From Rhizophagus sp. LPA8_4_AMF (taxonomy: Eukaryota > Glomeromycota > Glomeromycetes > Glomerales > Glomeraceae), in NCBI GenBank assembly GCA_021464525.1, contig JADRCO010000031.1:1-64000 (forward strand): a stretch of 64,000 nt of DNA, in the 5' to 3' direction. Under the pieces are notes generated by a model. The model was not told the origin of the DNA, searched no databases, and worked only from the letters and a program-made list of their open reading frames with translations. This document shows positions 10,564-22,285 of the stretch, piece after piece. The position numbers and the translations under genes were made by a program. Positions within the stretch are counted from its first letter, which is position 1. Each line of letters begins with the position of its first letter.

Positions 10564-11379
10564 TCAATATCTGATCTCATGGATGCGAAGAAAAAACTTT
10601 TTTAAATATAGCTTGAGATTTAATTTTTGTTGCAAGGTTAATGTATGTTTGCGTTTAAATTCGTTTACGTCAAAATTGATTCCATAAATTTTCTTGTTCA
10701 AAATACCTATAATCAAGGAAGGCGGTAAAAATTTACATGTTACATGTCTTAAATCATCTGGAATCTGGTAAAAGAACTCATAATCGTAGTTGTCATGATG
10801 ATAATCTTGCAAAGTAATTTTACAAGTAACATTATAGATGTTATTATCGCCCGGCGGCTGATAAAATAATCTAAGTTCATTCGACTGCAAAGCTTGTTGT
10901 GGAGTTAGGATTTGGTCTATTGAAGTATTCTTGAAGTCGCTAATAATAATGAATAGATAAATGTCAATCAAGCTTCAAATAAAATAAATAAAATGATAAA
11001 ATTTTAGGACGAACCTTTTTAAAACCTGTTCTTGTAAAAGAGGAAGATCTTGTGTTAAGCTTAGTTCAAGATTAATCTTTTGATTCAAAGTTAATGTATG
11101 TTTACATCTTAAGTCGTTTACATCGAAATCAATTCCATAAATTTCCTTATTCAATATATCAATTATCAAAGAGCGTGGAAATAATTTACACGTAACATGA
11201 TAACTAGCGTCATAAAAAAACTCATAATCGTAATTATCCTCCAAATTTTCCAAAAGTTGTAAAGTCCCATTTTCCGAAAGGTTTAAAATCGGGTTAAAAG
11301 TTATGTGGTATAAGTTATCATCATTCGGTGGTTGGTAAAATAACTCATTCAACTGCGAAATTTGTTGTACCGGTTGCAT
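10564..11379 (-). CDS. Two-exon protein with a tandemly duplicated ~100-residue domain
   Basis: Exon 1 is 11379-11015 and exon 2 10939-10564. The 75-base intron (GTTCGT donor, TTATTAG acceptor) restores the frame, giving 246 residues. The two halves are copies of one domain. Each starts with an (E/R)LFYQPPxDxNxYxxT motif, has a DNYDYEFFY core, an HVTCKxxPxSLIIxILNK segment and GI(D/N)FDVN, and closes with KHTLTLxQKxNLxL. The duplicated module is about one exon long, so exon duplication is the simplest origin. No signal peptide or membrane segment is visible. No known family was recognised; it is probably a soluble lineage-specific protein. Intact frames in both halves argue that it is a live gene. 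Confidence 0.7.
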
Positions 11380-14300
11380 AGTTGGTTTACCAATCTAAAT
11401 CAAGTGCTGCGGTTGTCGATTGAAGCTGCGTTAAATGTTCGTAGCTTTTTTTTGCTAATGATAGAAAAACGTAAAATATGTTCGTATTTATTTAAAAAAG
11501 AAATTTATGAAATTTAAAATATCTTTTTTGCGGATGAAGGCTACCTAAAAATGGATGTTACGAAAGAATTTTTTAAAAAATAAAAAAAATAAAATAATGT
11601 CGAAATGTACCACGCACTGACAAGAAAAAAAAAATTAAATGATATAGAAAATAAAAATATTGATATTTTGTATGTTTGGAGAATAACTAATTTTAAAGTA
11701 ATTCACGTTAAGCGAGATAAAAACACTAAAACCTGATGTGAAAATTGAAGGATTTTTTATTTCAGAGCCTTTTTTTTCTTTTTCGCGGTTTTTATAATAA
11801 AAATTTTGTATAATGGGAGACAAAATAGGCAAAAAAAAAAAAAAATTTTTTTTTTATACACAACGATAATAAATTAGATCATGTGACTAATAAGTTAATA
11901 TACTTCAGTCAAGAATTATGAAATTATGAATTCTGGTGGATAAATATGGTTCAAATTTAAAGCTCAATAATTTTTAACATACGGAACATTAGTTTTATCT
12001 AACTGAAATCTTTTAAAATATATTGAGATATTTTAAATTTGTGCATCAAAAAATTTTTTTATTATTCTCTTTATTCTCTGATGTTTTTATTGTGCACCTT
12101 ACTTACTGCCGTACAGTGTGACGATATTCTACCAATCTATTTATTGACAAATGAATTTGCTTTATTTATATATCTTGAAATCGGCATAATTCTGGTCAGA
12201 ATTAGTACGTATTCCGAATGAAGAAAATGGATTACTTAATATTGGCGCAGAATGTTATTTTTTTTTTGTACTTATAATACCTTCATAAAATATAAATAAT
12301 TGAAATTATAAAATCAGATTGCTGAAATATGAGATTGTTGGATTGTTTTTTTTATTTTTATTCCTACAAAATGTCTAACGAGAGATAAGAAATTCAGATT
12401 CAATAAGATGAACCATCGTTACATGTCGAATTTAATGATTTTTTAATTGATTCATCTGTTCCATCACTTCACTGTACATATATTGTAATTTACGATCGAC
12501 TCTTGCATTTTTATTTGCATAAAAATATGAAACTCAGATTTTATTTATTATTTTTTTTTATGCACTCCGAAGATACTGTACAATTGTACACCAAGTGTAC
12601 ATGTAAAAATAAACTGAACCGAACCGATCTCTAAATGCTTTAATTTCAGCCTATTGAATAAAACTAATCATTTGTTTAGTATTAACTTTAATTCGAGTAA
12701 TCGTTAATGTTTCTTATTAGTAAAATTCATAATGTAATATATAATATGGAATACGTAATCTAACAAATAATACCGTGCAGATGAACTGTAGAGGCGTGAG
12801 ACAGTAAAAACAAAATATGAAATATGTAGCTGATCAGTATGTAAAATATGACCAGCAGAAAGGAATTATAACAAAATACTGTACTTCGCAATTCTACTTT
12901 AGAAATGACAGTCTGTTTATATATTCTTATTTTAATAATCAAGTTCAGGAATTAAATTTACAGTATATGGGAATTTATTATGATATAGTAATTCGGGTCA
13001 AAAAAAAAATAATGAAGTTCGCCAGTAGTTCGCCAGTATGATGTACTATAAATAACGTCAAAAATTAATTTACTCATTTTAATACGAGAATTGTTATTAT
13101 TCCGCATTCATATATATATATCAAATAACTTTAATAAGCACTTTTTACTGGTCAAATTTTTCGTACATTAATTCGTACAGTTGAAATTTGTCACGTGATC
13201 TTGATATCACAAGATTTTATATCGCGTACTGCAAAATGATTACCCCCATAGATTCGTTATATCAACCTGTTAGATTAATTACGAATAAATTCATTCTTTT
13301 CCTTGCCCGTAAGTCTCTGAAAATAGAAAATTGTCTGCTGGTACACAGTTTTGCTTATTATATTTATAATTATTCATTTATTTCAATAAACGTTTGTTAA
13401 TAAAAATATATTTATACCGTAATTGTATGATAACATGATCGTCATGATATTCATTGAAAATATATATATATTGTATATAAATTGGATGCTAATAATAAAT
13501 AATGAATGTTCGAAAATGATTATAAATATTAAATACAGAAGACAATTTGCGATAATTTACTCGATCATGTTTTGATTCTACGTATCGATCACGTGATCCT
13601 AAATATTCCATGATAATCGAAATTAATTTGATGAACACAAATTTGTTCCCAATATGTCGATGGTTAAAATTTCTAAATTCGGATACTGGGAGACGGATCT
13701 GTTGTGGGTCCCGGAACAAAAAAATATATATAACTAAAATTTGCGATTTTATTGGCTGATGATCACGCGAGTGTACAGAGTTGCGCGTAGTGAGTCCGGA
13801 GCGAAGCAAGAACAATAAATTACATCAAGGTAATATAGAGAACTTTCTTTTAAATTTTGTGCTTATCGGATATGGAGTAGTGTAAATAATTTTGTTTACT
13901 ATGAGAATCTTTTTATACACTGCATATATAATAAAATCATTATGTATATTTCGTGCCGCAAGCTATTGGTTTATTTTTATTCCTCCGGTATTGCTTATCT
14001 TGGACTAGTCAAATTTGATTGGTCAATATAAGAATTGATAGCGTTTATAGCGAAAGTACAGCATTAGACGATTTTGTGTTAACCCATGCAATTTTCTTCC
14101 ATCTATCCAATCCATCACCTCACATATTAGCCCTTTTTTGATTATATACCTCCTTTTTTTGTAACACTGATGATACTGATGATTTTATAACACTGCTTAT
14201 TTTATTTGGTGTTACATATTTTTATATTATGCTATTTCGTAATCAAAAAAGATACTGAGAAATAAACGCGACGGACTAACGGTTTCCGTTTTCCTAGTAT

Positions 14301-14525
14301 ATTTTCTTTCTTGTTTTTCACACTATTTTAATTTTTAATATTTCTAATAAGAACGTACATTTTCAAAAAAATAATCAACATGATTATTAGTTAAATACTA
14401 AATGCTAACTCATTTATTTTAATTTGTTTTTATTTCAATAGAATCTTAGGATTTTAGAAATTATTATGGTTTAGCCAGATATACTGTATATATTAGAACT
14501 GTTATATAAATATTTTGTGATGTAT
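11380..14525. other. AT-rich intergenic stretch, repeats only
   Basis: No supportable gene. It contains TCACGTGA octamers at 13191-13198 and 13589-13596, an ATAATTCTGGTCAGAATTA palindrome at 12187-12205, a TGTACAATTGTACA patch near 12577-12600, and scattered A/T homopolymers. Short open frames here lack coding character. Confidence 0.5.
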
Positions 14526-14533
14526 GTGATATC

Positions 14534-14901
14534 TAGTGTTTGGAATCGTCGGATAATTTAATCGATTATCTGACGGATGTAACGATTATTGGATATATAA
14601 TTTTAGACTCGGATCGGATACTCGAAATCACATGATATTCGGATATTCGCCGATATTCGAACGGATATAATCTCAAACGTATGTATATGATCATGATGTA
14701 GTCAACTAATAATATTTTAGAATAGGCACTAATCTTATTTATATTAATAATCTCATTAGTTAATTAAAAAAAATTTCGAAACTTAACCGACGATATATAT
14801 CTGATCAATAATCGAACCAGAGTCGGATTTATCTGATTTATAATCGAATCGGGAATCGGATTCATCCGATGAATCCGTTTATCTGACGATTCCAAACACT
14901 A
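14534..14901. mobile_element. hAT-type MITE with perfect 8-bp target duplication
   Basis: A 368-base element bounded by the inverted repeats TAGTGTTTGGAATCGTC (left) and GACGATTCCAAACACTA (right), which pair for about 23 bases with one mismatch. It is flanked on both sides by the 8-base direct repeat GTGATATC (14526-14533 and 14902-14909). TAGTG-type ends plus an 8-base duplication are the hallmark of hAT transposition. The inside has no transposase and consists of degenerate CGGATA/TATCCG words in both orientations, as in subterminal transposase-binding sites. It must have been moved by an enzyme encoded elsewhere. The perfect target duplication suggests a fairly young insertion. Confidence 0.92.
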
Positions 14902-15593
14902 GTGATATCTGCGAATATGCTTCGTGAACTTTTGACTTTATGTTAATGCCGGTAAAAAAAATGTTTTTTTAATAATAAAAACAAAATCTAACAGGCTTTA
15001 AAAAATATTGTGCCTTAAAAAATTATAATAACTTGATAACAACATAAATCAGATACATTTTAAAAGTTTCGCAAAAACTTAATTCACCGGACCATGATAG
15101 GAATCTGGATCGTGGTCAAGGATAAGGATGTCCTATATCACTCATAAAGGTACGTTCCCGTGATCCTGAGGCACGTCAAGTTTGAAAGAGTTTTGGGTTC
15201 ATCCCTTAATGGTGAATGTGTTGTGTTCTCTGTTGATGCAGATGTGATGGTTTTAATTGGCGGTATTTTCGCTTGCGTTTGACATTAATGGTTGTTTCCC
15301 ATTTTTTAAAAACGTAGTTGTGAAGTGGCAGATTAATTTGGGGTCGTTTTTCTTTTTTTACTTTTCTTTAAGATAAACTTTACAAGATGTACGGTCAAAA
15401 TCGCACGTAACCCAGGGACGATGCCGGTATAAAATCTAATTTTGTGTTGTGTTGTGAGCCAGTTGTGAACCTATTTTTTGCGAATGTTATAAGATTTTGT
15501 GCGTGGCGTTTTTCATAAAATTTGCGACATTATGTGATAACTTCATATAACTTTATTAGAATAAACTAAGTAGTAGCCCGCATATATTAATAT

Positions 15594-15668
15594 GGGAATT
15601 ATATGAAAATTATGTGAAAATTATGTGAAAATTGTGTGAAAATTGTGTGAAAATTGTGTGAAAATTGA
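15594..15668. repeat. 12-bp tandem repeat, ATTATGTGAAAA type
   Basis: Six head-to-tail copies of (A)TTATGTGAAAA drifting to TTGTGTGAAAA. This is a minisatellite within intergenic DNA, with no gene overlapping it. Confidence 0.85.
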
Positions 15669-15669
15669 T

Positions 15670-16940
15670 CAAATTTTGATTGTGGAACGCCATAAACATC
15701 ATCCTTTTAAATTTCCAAGCATGTGATTGAAGTTTAAAAGTAATGGCGCTTACTATTATTTATTTTAATATATAGAGCACATATGACTTCATAGATTACG
15801 CACAAAACTTTATGAATAATGTATGCTCTGCGCGTATAAAATAACTAACACAGATAATCAATGGAATTTTTAGTATACAGTAACTCATATGATCTGTTAT
15901 CAAATAAAGTCTTTAATTGATCATAATTATCATCTCTTGCTATTATTATCTGATTGGATAAAATTATCTGTTGCCAAAAAAGAAACAAAGCCATTAACAT
16001 TAGATTCTGGTAACTATCTTAAACCAACTTTCTCCTACTCTTAGCAAATAATTAGCAAACTTATCCCTTAACTAACTTTTTTTAACTAATCATAAGCTAA
16101 TTTTATTAACGTAGGATAATCCTCAAGTAGAATAACATCATGGTAAAGTGAACATATTATTTGGTCGCATCGTTTTTGAAATGAGATACATGTATTCTCA
16201 CAACAGCTTATTCACCTCTGGAAATCACGAAAAAGAGATTTGTATACTTTTGATAAAATCAGGATTATTTACAGTTAACCACCACCTACGGTTAAATATT
16301 TAATTCTTAACAATCCCGGGTTAAAATTAGTTATGTACTAAGAATTAAAATTAATATAGAATTTTGTGCAAGGAAAATATAAACAATATTAAATGCAATT
16401 TTTTTCTTAAAATTCTAAGCATTTATATATATATAAAGTCAGAATTAAACTCAAATCAACTCGGTCTCGACGATCAAGGCAAGTTCTCAAGTGAACAATA
16501 GTTAAGGGACATTAACCAAAGTCCAATACGAACTATTAGAAATCAATTAAGAAAAAGGGAAAGGGGAAGACAGCAAACAATACTCCATTTGATACTATAC
16601 TTAAAGTGAAGCACCTTTTGCCCTTGATCGTCGAATGTTGGTTCTTCTGTTATAACTTCTAAACTACTTTTTGTATCTAAGGAACGTGATGCAGTTAACT
16701 TCAAAATGTCTTAAGATTTGCCGATTTTATGGAAGCAAAAAATTTGCCAATGAAATTTAATTTAAAAAAAAATATTTTATCATATATTTTATAGTATTTT
16801 AGTGTAAAATCAAAAAATAATTTTTTTTTGGTTTATAGTTAGGAACCGCCAATAGGTATAATTCTGGTCGGAATTACAAATAGTGTTGGCCAGCACTATC
16901 GGTCACGTGATTATGATTCTCAACTTCGAATTATATCTTT
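15670..16940. other. Intergenic DNA with no gene seen
   Basis: AT-rich DNA without a supportable frame. The end carries ATAATTCTGGTCGGAATTA (about 16859-16877), GTTGGCCAGCAC and a TCACGTGA octamer (16913-16920). This combination recurs inside the element at 25374-25651. Confidence 0.5.
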
Positions 16941-16949
16941 ACGTTAATA

Positions 16950-17334
16950 CAGTCGACCCCCTATCTGACGCTCATCGGTAGGGTTGTGAGTCAGGTCCGT
17001 ATTCGATCAAGTGAGAACCCGGTTGTTAGTTTAGCTGGGTGATGGCGTCGTTTTTGGATACTTTTTTCTTTGTTTTTACTCTGTAATAGTATCTTTTGTA
17101 CTCCTTCTCCTTTTACATAAAATAAATAAATAAAAACAGTCGACCCCCTATATAGTCACCTCCTGTATAATCACATCATATAAAATTCCCCTTTATAAGC
17201 ACACCATATTTTGGCCCAATGTACTAATAAACATATTAAAAAAACCTCCTCTATAGTCACAACATATGACTTTTTTTATAATCACACCCTTTTTTTTTGG
17301 TCCCGAGGGGTGTGACTATAAAGGAGGTTGACTG
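16950..17334. mobile_element. pogo/Tigger-like MITE, interrupted by a SINE
   Basis: The left end CAGTCGACCCCCTAT is completed past the inserted SINE by ATAGTCACC. It pairs with the right end, GGTGTGACTATAAAGG followed by AGGTTGACTG. TA dinucleotides flank both ends (16948-16949 and 17335-17336), as expected for Tc1/mariner/pogo elements. An internal CCTCCTCTATAGTCAC at about 17256 repeats the terminal motif. Without the SINE insertion the element is about 200 bases, too short to code. Confidence 0.75.
16965..17135 (+). mobile_element. tRNA-derived SINE inserted in the MITE, with 16-bp target duplication
   Basis: The body opens with CTGACGCTCATCGGTAGGG, whose GCTCATCGGTAG resembles a tRNA A box. 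A B-box-like TCCGTATTCGATCAAG follows about 30 bases later, and the body ends in T-rich unique sequence and an A-rich (AAATA)n tail. The 16-base sequence ACAGTCGACCCCCTAT is present both immediately before (16949-16964) and after (17136-17151) the body. This is a long perfect target-site duplication typical of LINE-mediated insertion. Because that word is the MITE's own terminus, the SINE landed after the MITE. The A/B boxes would form an internal pol III promoter; whether it is active cannot be seen. Confidence 0.75.
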
Positions 17335-17383
17335 TACCAGTATAAAAATTGAGATCTACTTTATAACTAGGAAACGGGAACCG

Positions 17384-17607
17384 TTATTAAGTCCGAAGTG
17401 TTTATGTCACATCCCTGCGTTTTGCTAATATGCCCCCTGTCGATCTCGCCTAATTTGACGGTATGATTTCTGATAGACACGTATTTACCCTTAATATTGA
17501 CGTATCAAGAATGGTACTTTTACCGGACGGACATCCGGACATTGCATTCATTTTGCGTAGAATTATATAGTCCTTCGTTACACTCCCGTTACACTTCGGA
17601 CTAATAA
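17384..17607. mobile_element. Short TIR element with TTAAGTCCGAAGTGT ends
   Basis: TTATTAAGTCCGAAGTGT on the left matches the inverted ACACTTCGGACTAATAA on the right with one gap, about 224 bases apart. No coding content lies inside. The superfamily is uncertain because no clean target duplication is visible, though AT-rich flanks would suit a TA or TTA target. An AAAT microsatellite follows at about 17651-17693. Confidence 0.55.
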
Positions 17608-17856
17608 TTAATCCTATACACGTGCAACAAGGTACAATAAATGGAAAAATACATGGAATAAATAAATAAATAAAATAAATAAATTGATGTAACTAGTAAG
17701 TAATAATGATAAAATAATTCGCAACATACTAAATTTAAGTAAATAAAATAATAGTTAGATAGTACATGAATGATGAATCTGCTCGGAATAGGAAGTTAAA
17801 GGATTTTCAAGAAAATAATAATGATTCACTTATATAAATGATCGTATTATGATAAT

Positions 17857-18690
17857 TTAGTAATGTTGCATTCGCAGATTAATAAGATGATGTTGCAATT
17901 CTTCAATTTTTATTTTAGCATTGTAACCGGTTTGTTCTATTTCCTCTTGTTTTACTTGTACTGTATTTTGTTGCTCTTGAAATTGTCCTAACAACTGTTG
18001 TAGTTGAAGATTCTGTTCCTCTGATTGGCGAAGTTGCTTAGTTAAGGAAGCATTTTCTTCTTTTAAAGAAATCAATTTTCGTTCATAAGAAAATGGTTTA
18101 TTAAATGTTCATTTAAAGAATAAGGGAAATTTCCTTCAAAATCTTCCTGAGGAAAAAGGGTCCAATAATAACTTATGTTACGCCAATTTCCCTCAAAGAC
18201 TAAAAGACTCACTGCCGTACAATTTAGTTCTCGACCAAAGATAATAAACTTGATATTTTCTTTCAAGACGAACTAATAAATCAGCGCTTAAATCAGAAGT
18301 TTCTTTACTAGTTTATATGTTTGACCATCGGCAATATCACGCAATTTAATGACAGATTTTTTTTCTTTGTTTACAAATCCTTGGATTTTTTCGCTATAAC
18401 TTTCTACCTTGCCTCTCCAAATGACTTCGTATGGATTCATATTTAAATTTACCAAATTAAACAAGCTAAAATTTCCTCCTTTGTTATCATAATGTTGTCT
18501 TTATTGTCAGGGTAAAGTGAAGGATATTCATATGCAAAGACTTGATAAAATCGTTTTTTATACATTGATCGGTTTCACATCTGTGTGTGCACAAACTACT
18601 ATCATAAGGCCAATACGGAAAAATCCAATAATTTCGTAATATGTCGCTTGCGATAACTGTTATCGAGCCTTTGATTAGATTGTAATTCAT
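17857..18690 (-). pseudogene. Broken coiled-coil gene of a lineage-specific family
   Basis: On the minus strand the pieces, in order, are a Cys/His-containing start (from an ATG at 18690: CTHRCETDQC), YEYPSLYPDNKDN, a basic stretch (NPYEVIWRGKVESYSEK, KLRDIADGQTYKLV), an aromatic block (FEGNWRNISYYWTLFPQEDF, then EGNFPYS) and a C-terminal coiled coil of about 70 residues rich in Gln/Glu/Leu (LRQSEEQNLQLQQLLGQ). Each piece has real protein character, but they fall in different frames, with roughly four or five frame changes, so the gene looks dead. Its order (Cys-rich start, middle domain, coiled coil) is coherent. No named family was recognised. Confidence 0.55.
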
Positions 18691-19343
18691 TTTTCTATGT
18701 ATGTAGATTATTTGTTAAGTAATACGCACGTTATATATCAAGTGATTGGGTGTAATGTTCGATAAGTGTCTTGAATTAGTTATTCAACAGATTTCCAATA
18801 AAATCAACTTAACAACCGAATTTTTGCTTATATACTACGTATATGGTTCACAAAGAAGACATTGGAATAAAATGTCTCTACTGAAGTCGATCATCACACA
18901 AAAGATGCCTATACGAACTATCAAAAACTTTTTTGTGTGTCATATTACGCTATTATTGTACTTATAAACAATCTTTCGGAGATACACATTTTGATAGCAA
19001 ATAATATATTGAATAATATTAAATAATATTAGATGATCTTTGTTTTATCTTTTGGCTCTCAATAGTCGTAGTAATTAACAAACGCTTGTCGAAATTGGGA
19101 CCGTTATCTTATTAGACGCAGTGATTAAAAAATGATATGGCGTATAACAGGTTTATCGTGGGAAAGACGTTAATTTAGGCTTCTCTTTCAGAGTTCTTTC
19201 AAAATAACCCAGCTCCATTGATAATTGAATTATAAATACGTAGCTTTATTAATTATAGGAACCACTTTCCGTCTCTCGAGAGGAAATTAATGAAAATTCA
19301 AATTTGTTATTGATGATGTCAACACTGGTGATGATATTGATTC

Positions 19344-20490
19344 TCACAAAGAGAGAATTTTCGAAAAAGTCAAAGAAAAAAAATCCAATTGCAAAAGTAT
19401 TAAAAGTTTCTTAGGCCTGGGATAGGATAATCGAATTGCTTCCAAAACTGTTATAAGGTCTAAATCAGCACCTTTCAATAATTCTTTAAAAGATCGTATT
19501 GATTCTGGTGTGCAATCTTTTTTAAAGAAATAAGTTGCAGTTGCTAATGCCAAATATTGGCCTGCAAGATCTACATGCGATTGATTGCGCGAATACCGAT
19601 TTTTTTTTGAGTCACGTAACAAAATGAGCAATGGGAATATCCGAAAAAATTCGAACAAATATATGAATAACTTCGAAATCATGAATTCTATCGAGATCTT
19701 TGAATATATTTATCGCTTCAAACGTTTTTCCAGTGCCTGATCCACCTGAGATACTGATTCCCTGATAATCATTTACACGAGAACTTCCTCTAATGAACGC
19801 ATCTAAATTGACCTGTGTCCTATCTTTAATAAACTTTTGTATATGTGGTCTTTCAATGTAACCATACAAGATTATGACAGGGACATCGGTTTCTTGCATC
19901 ATATTACTAACTTCGATAATTTCCCTTGCAGAAAGAGGTTGTCCTAAAGAACAATGCGGTAAGTTTAGTCCCTGCATTGATATTTACAGTAAAACTAGAA
20001 GGAGTGATATTTAACGTATATGATTCTATTTTCCACGTAATTTAAGATATATTACCCACCTGTTTGTCTCACTTTTTTATTGTCGAGCTCCTCGTTTAAT
20101 ACTTCCAATTTTTTTCCGACTAATCGAAAAAAAATATAAAATGTGAGATACAAATTAATCAAAGTTGCAAAATTTCTTGTTTGAGAGGTAAAACATTGGG
20201 AGACACTTACTAGTGGAGGTGGGGACTTAAAGATATGAAGACACCCCTCCTTAGGCTGTTTGTCGTCACCATTTATCGTAATTCAACATAGTATTATCAT
20301 CCATCTTCTCGCTCTTGTCATGATCTTTAATATCATTTCGGTAGAAAAGTTATTGATTTCAGGTATTCGAGTTCAACTTTCCAGATGTTCATCGCGGTTA
20401 ATAAATTTAAATACAACACCCTTGACTTTGGAAATACTGCCAAAGGACTCATTGAAGATATTGCTAATATCTTGTTCAAGAATCAAATAA
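19344..20490 (-). pseudogene. Crinkler-type gene with a P-loop domain, broken
   Basis: Parts visible on the minus strand are a header-like tail ending QPKEGCLHIFKSPPPL and closing on a GTAAGT donor (about 20217-20260), where Crinkler headers usually end in HIxVxxPPP. A short exon (KKLEVLNEELDNKK, about 20060-20120) follows. A larger exon (about 19977 downward) holds DYQGISISGGSGTGKTFEA, a clear Walker A motif, and a following alpha-rich part near 19600-19400. Header plus P-loop NTPase is the usual make-up of fungal and oomycete CRN proteins, which are expanded in arbuscular mycorrhizal fungi. The frame is interrupted several times, so it is treated as a fossil. The header assignment is less certain than the P-loop. 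Confidence 0.55.
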
Positions 20491-22150
20491 TTTAATGAAA
20501 ATACAATTTCGTTTATATAAAAGCGCTTAATTTTTTAGTTTCGAGAGAAAAAAGTTTCAAGAAAATTTTAAATAATTTGAGTAAGTTTGAGAAAACTTGA
20601 GGGTATGTATAAACTTGTTAAAAAATCATTCTGAATCTATCGTGGCTAATAATAAAATAGACTCTTGATCAGTGGCTTGTTATGATACTCCAAAAAAATA
20701 GCAAAATTATCTTTACCATATTTGACTACTAACACAATAAATAGGTTTGGTATGCCAGACTAGTAGTACAACATCCTTTTGCTGTACTGACTTTGTAGTA
20801 ATGATTTTTATGTATAAATCACTTTTGATTGGCATGCGTGTAGTTGACGAACACTTTTATTTGCAATATATTTTGATTTATCATATTGTACGGACAATGA
20901 TATCTGGGATCCAGGGTCCTTCACATGATCGAGGATGCGTTACGAAAAACAATCTTATTTTCTGACAAACATTCTTAACACAAAGGCAGAATGAAATAGC
21001 GTGAATATAATAATATACGGGCGAGTATTTTATTTTATATTCAGAGGATCATTGTCCCACATGTATGTTTCCTTACTAATTTGTTTTAGAATCTTGCAAT
21101 AGACTCGATATTTATACATTTTGTGAAGCTCTCATGGAGCCAGTTCCAAAAGAGCAAGTATTTGCATACATACCGTACTCTCCAAGTTGTCCATTTCTTT
21201 CTTGTAAAGAAGTTATCAAAATGTTTGTCATGGAATTTACGTGTTAATAAATTTGGTTTAGAAACATTCCAAACAATCTTAAAAAGTTTCGAAAAGTCTT
21301 TTCGAAGCTTACCTCTTAAAAAGACAGAAAACCATCTACACAGGGTGTCTTCAATTCTCTCAGATACGTGAACATCGATTATAATTCGATTGTTCTAGAT
21401 AGGTGGTATTCTCCACAAAGATAAACTAAAATTGTTATTTTTGCTTATCAATTTGTAACTTCAAAATCTCAAATAAAGGAATATGTAATGATTTATCAGA
21501 ATTCTCAAGTGAAGTATGCAATGTTAAAACATTTATTAATAAGCACACAAAATTAAAAGAGTGTATAATAAAAGAATAACAAATAAATTACAGAATCAAA
21601 TTTATCGATAAGTAATTATTGTTATTTGAAATTTTCTACGCATAAGAGATCCAATTTAGCTGATTAATTGATTTTTAATTGCCAATCCAGCTAAGAATAG
21701 TATTTAATTTGTCACTATCGTTTTAAAATGAAATACTGTATGTTAAGAGTGAATTATTCAAAAATCTGAATTCCAAAAAAATAATCCCGCAGCTCATTAT
21801 CCCAAAAATTGATGTTATCATATTTATATAATAAGCGAATATGCCAACTCTTATACTGATAAATATCAAAAAATTTTTTTTTTTAAAAAAATCTTTTTTC
21901 ACTTATTAATTATCAGATTCGGATCGTCAAGATACAGTACTTTAAGAATCAAAAGATGATTCTTTCCATAAATTTGTGGCACGTCACGCGATATTCAGTT
22001 CATGAAGACCAAAAGATAATTTATACTACTTAATAGGTAAGATAACTTACTTATTATCGTTATACTTTAAAATTTTAAAGGCACGAATAGCAATGCGAAT
22101 GAATCGAATTATTATGACTTTATTATTAATTGTAGTATATATATTTTTAA
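20491..22150. other. Intergenic stretch, possible decayed coding fragment near 21120-21370
   Basis: Mostly AT-rich. Around 21123-21371 both strands stay open for about 80 codons and composition is less biased, which may mark a decayed exon, but no motif could be recognised. A GTAGTACAACA...TGCTGTACTGAC hairpin lies near 20763-20790. Confidence 0.35.
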
Positions 22151-22160
22151 TAAATACATA

Positions 22161-22285
22161 TTATTGGATGGGGGAGTAGCTATATCGGTCACAGGACCGA
22201 ATGATTGGATGAAAATGGGCCACGTAGTGGCCATTTTCACCAATCAATAAAGGTCCCTGTGACCGATATAGCCCACATCCAATAA
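22161..22285. mobile_element. 125-bp foldback palindrome
   Basis: The arms TTATTGGATG...GGTCACAGG(ACC) and (GGT)CCCTGTGACC...CATCCAATAA pair along almost their whole length. The centre is GGCCACGTAGTGGCC near 22225. Internally ATTGGATGAAAATGG pairs with CCATTTTCACCAAT. Length, near-perfect pairing and lack of coding point to a foldback-type MITE. As single-stranded DNA or RNA it would form one long hairpin. Confidence 0.85.
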
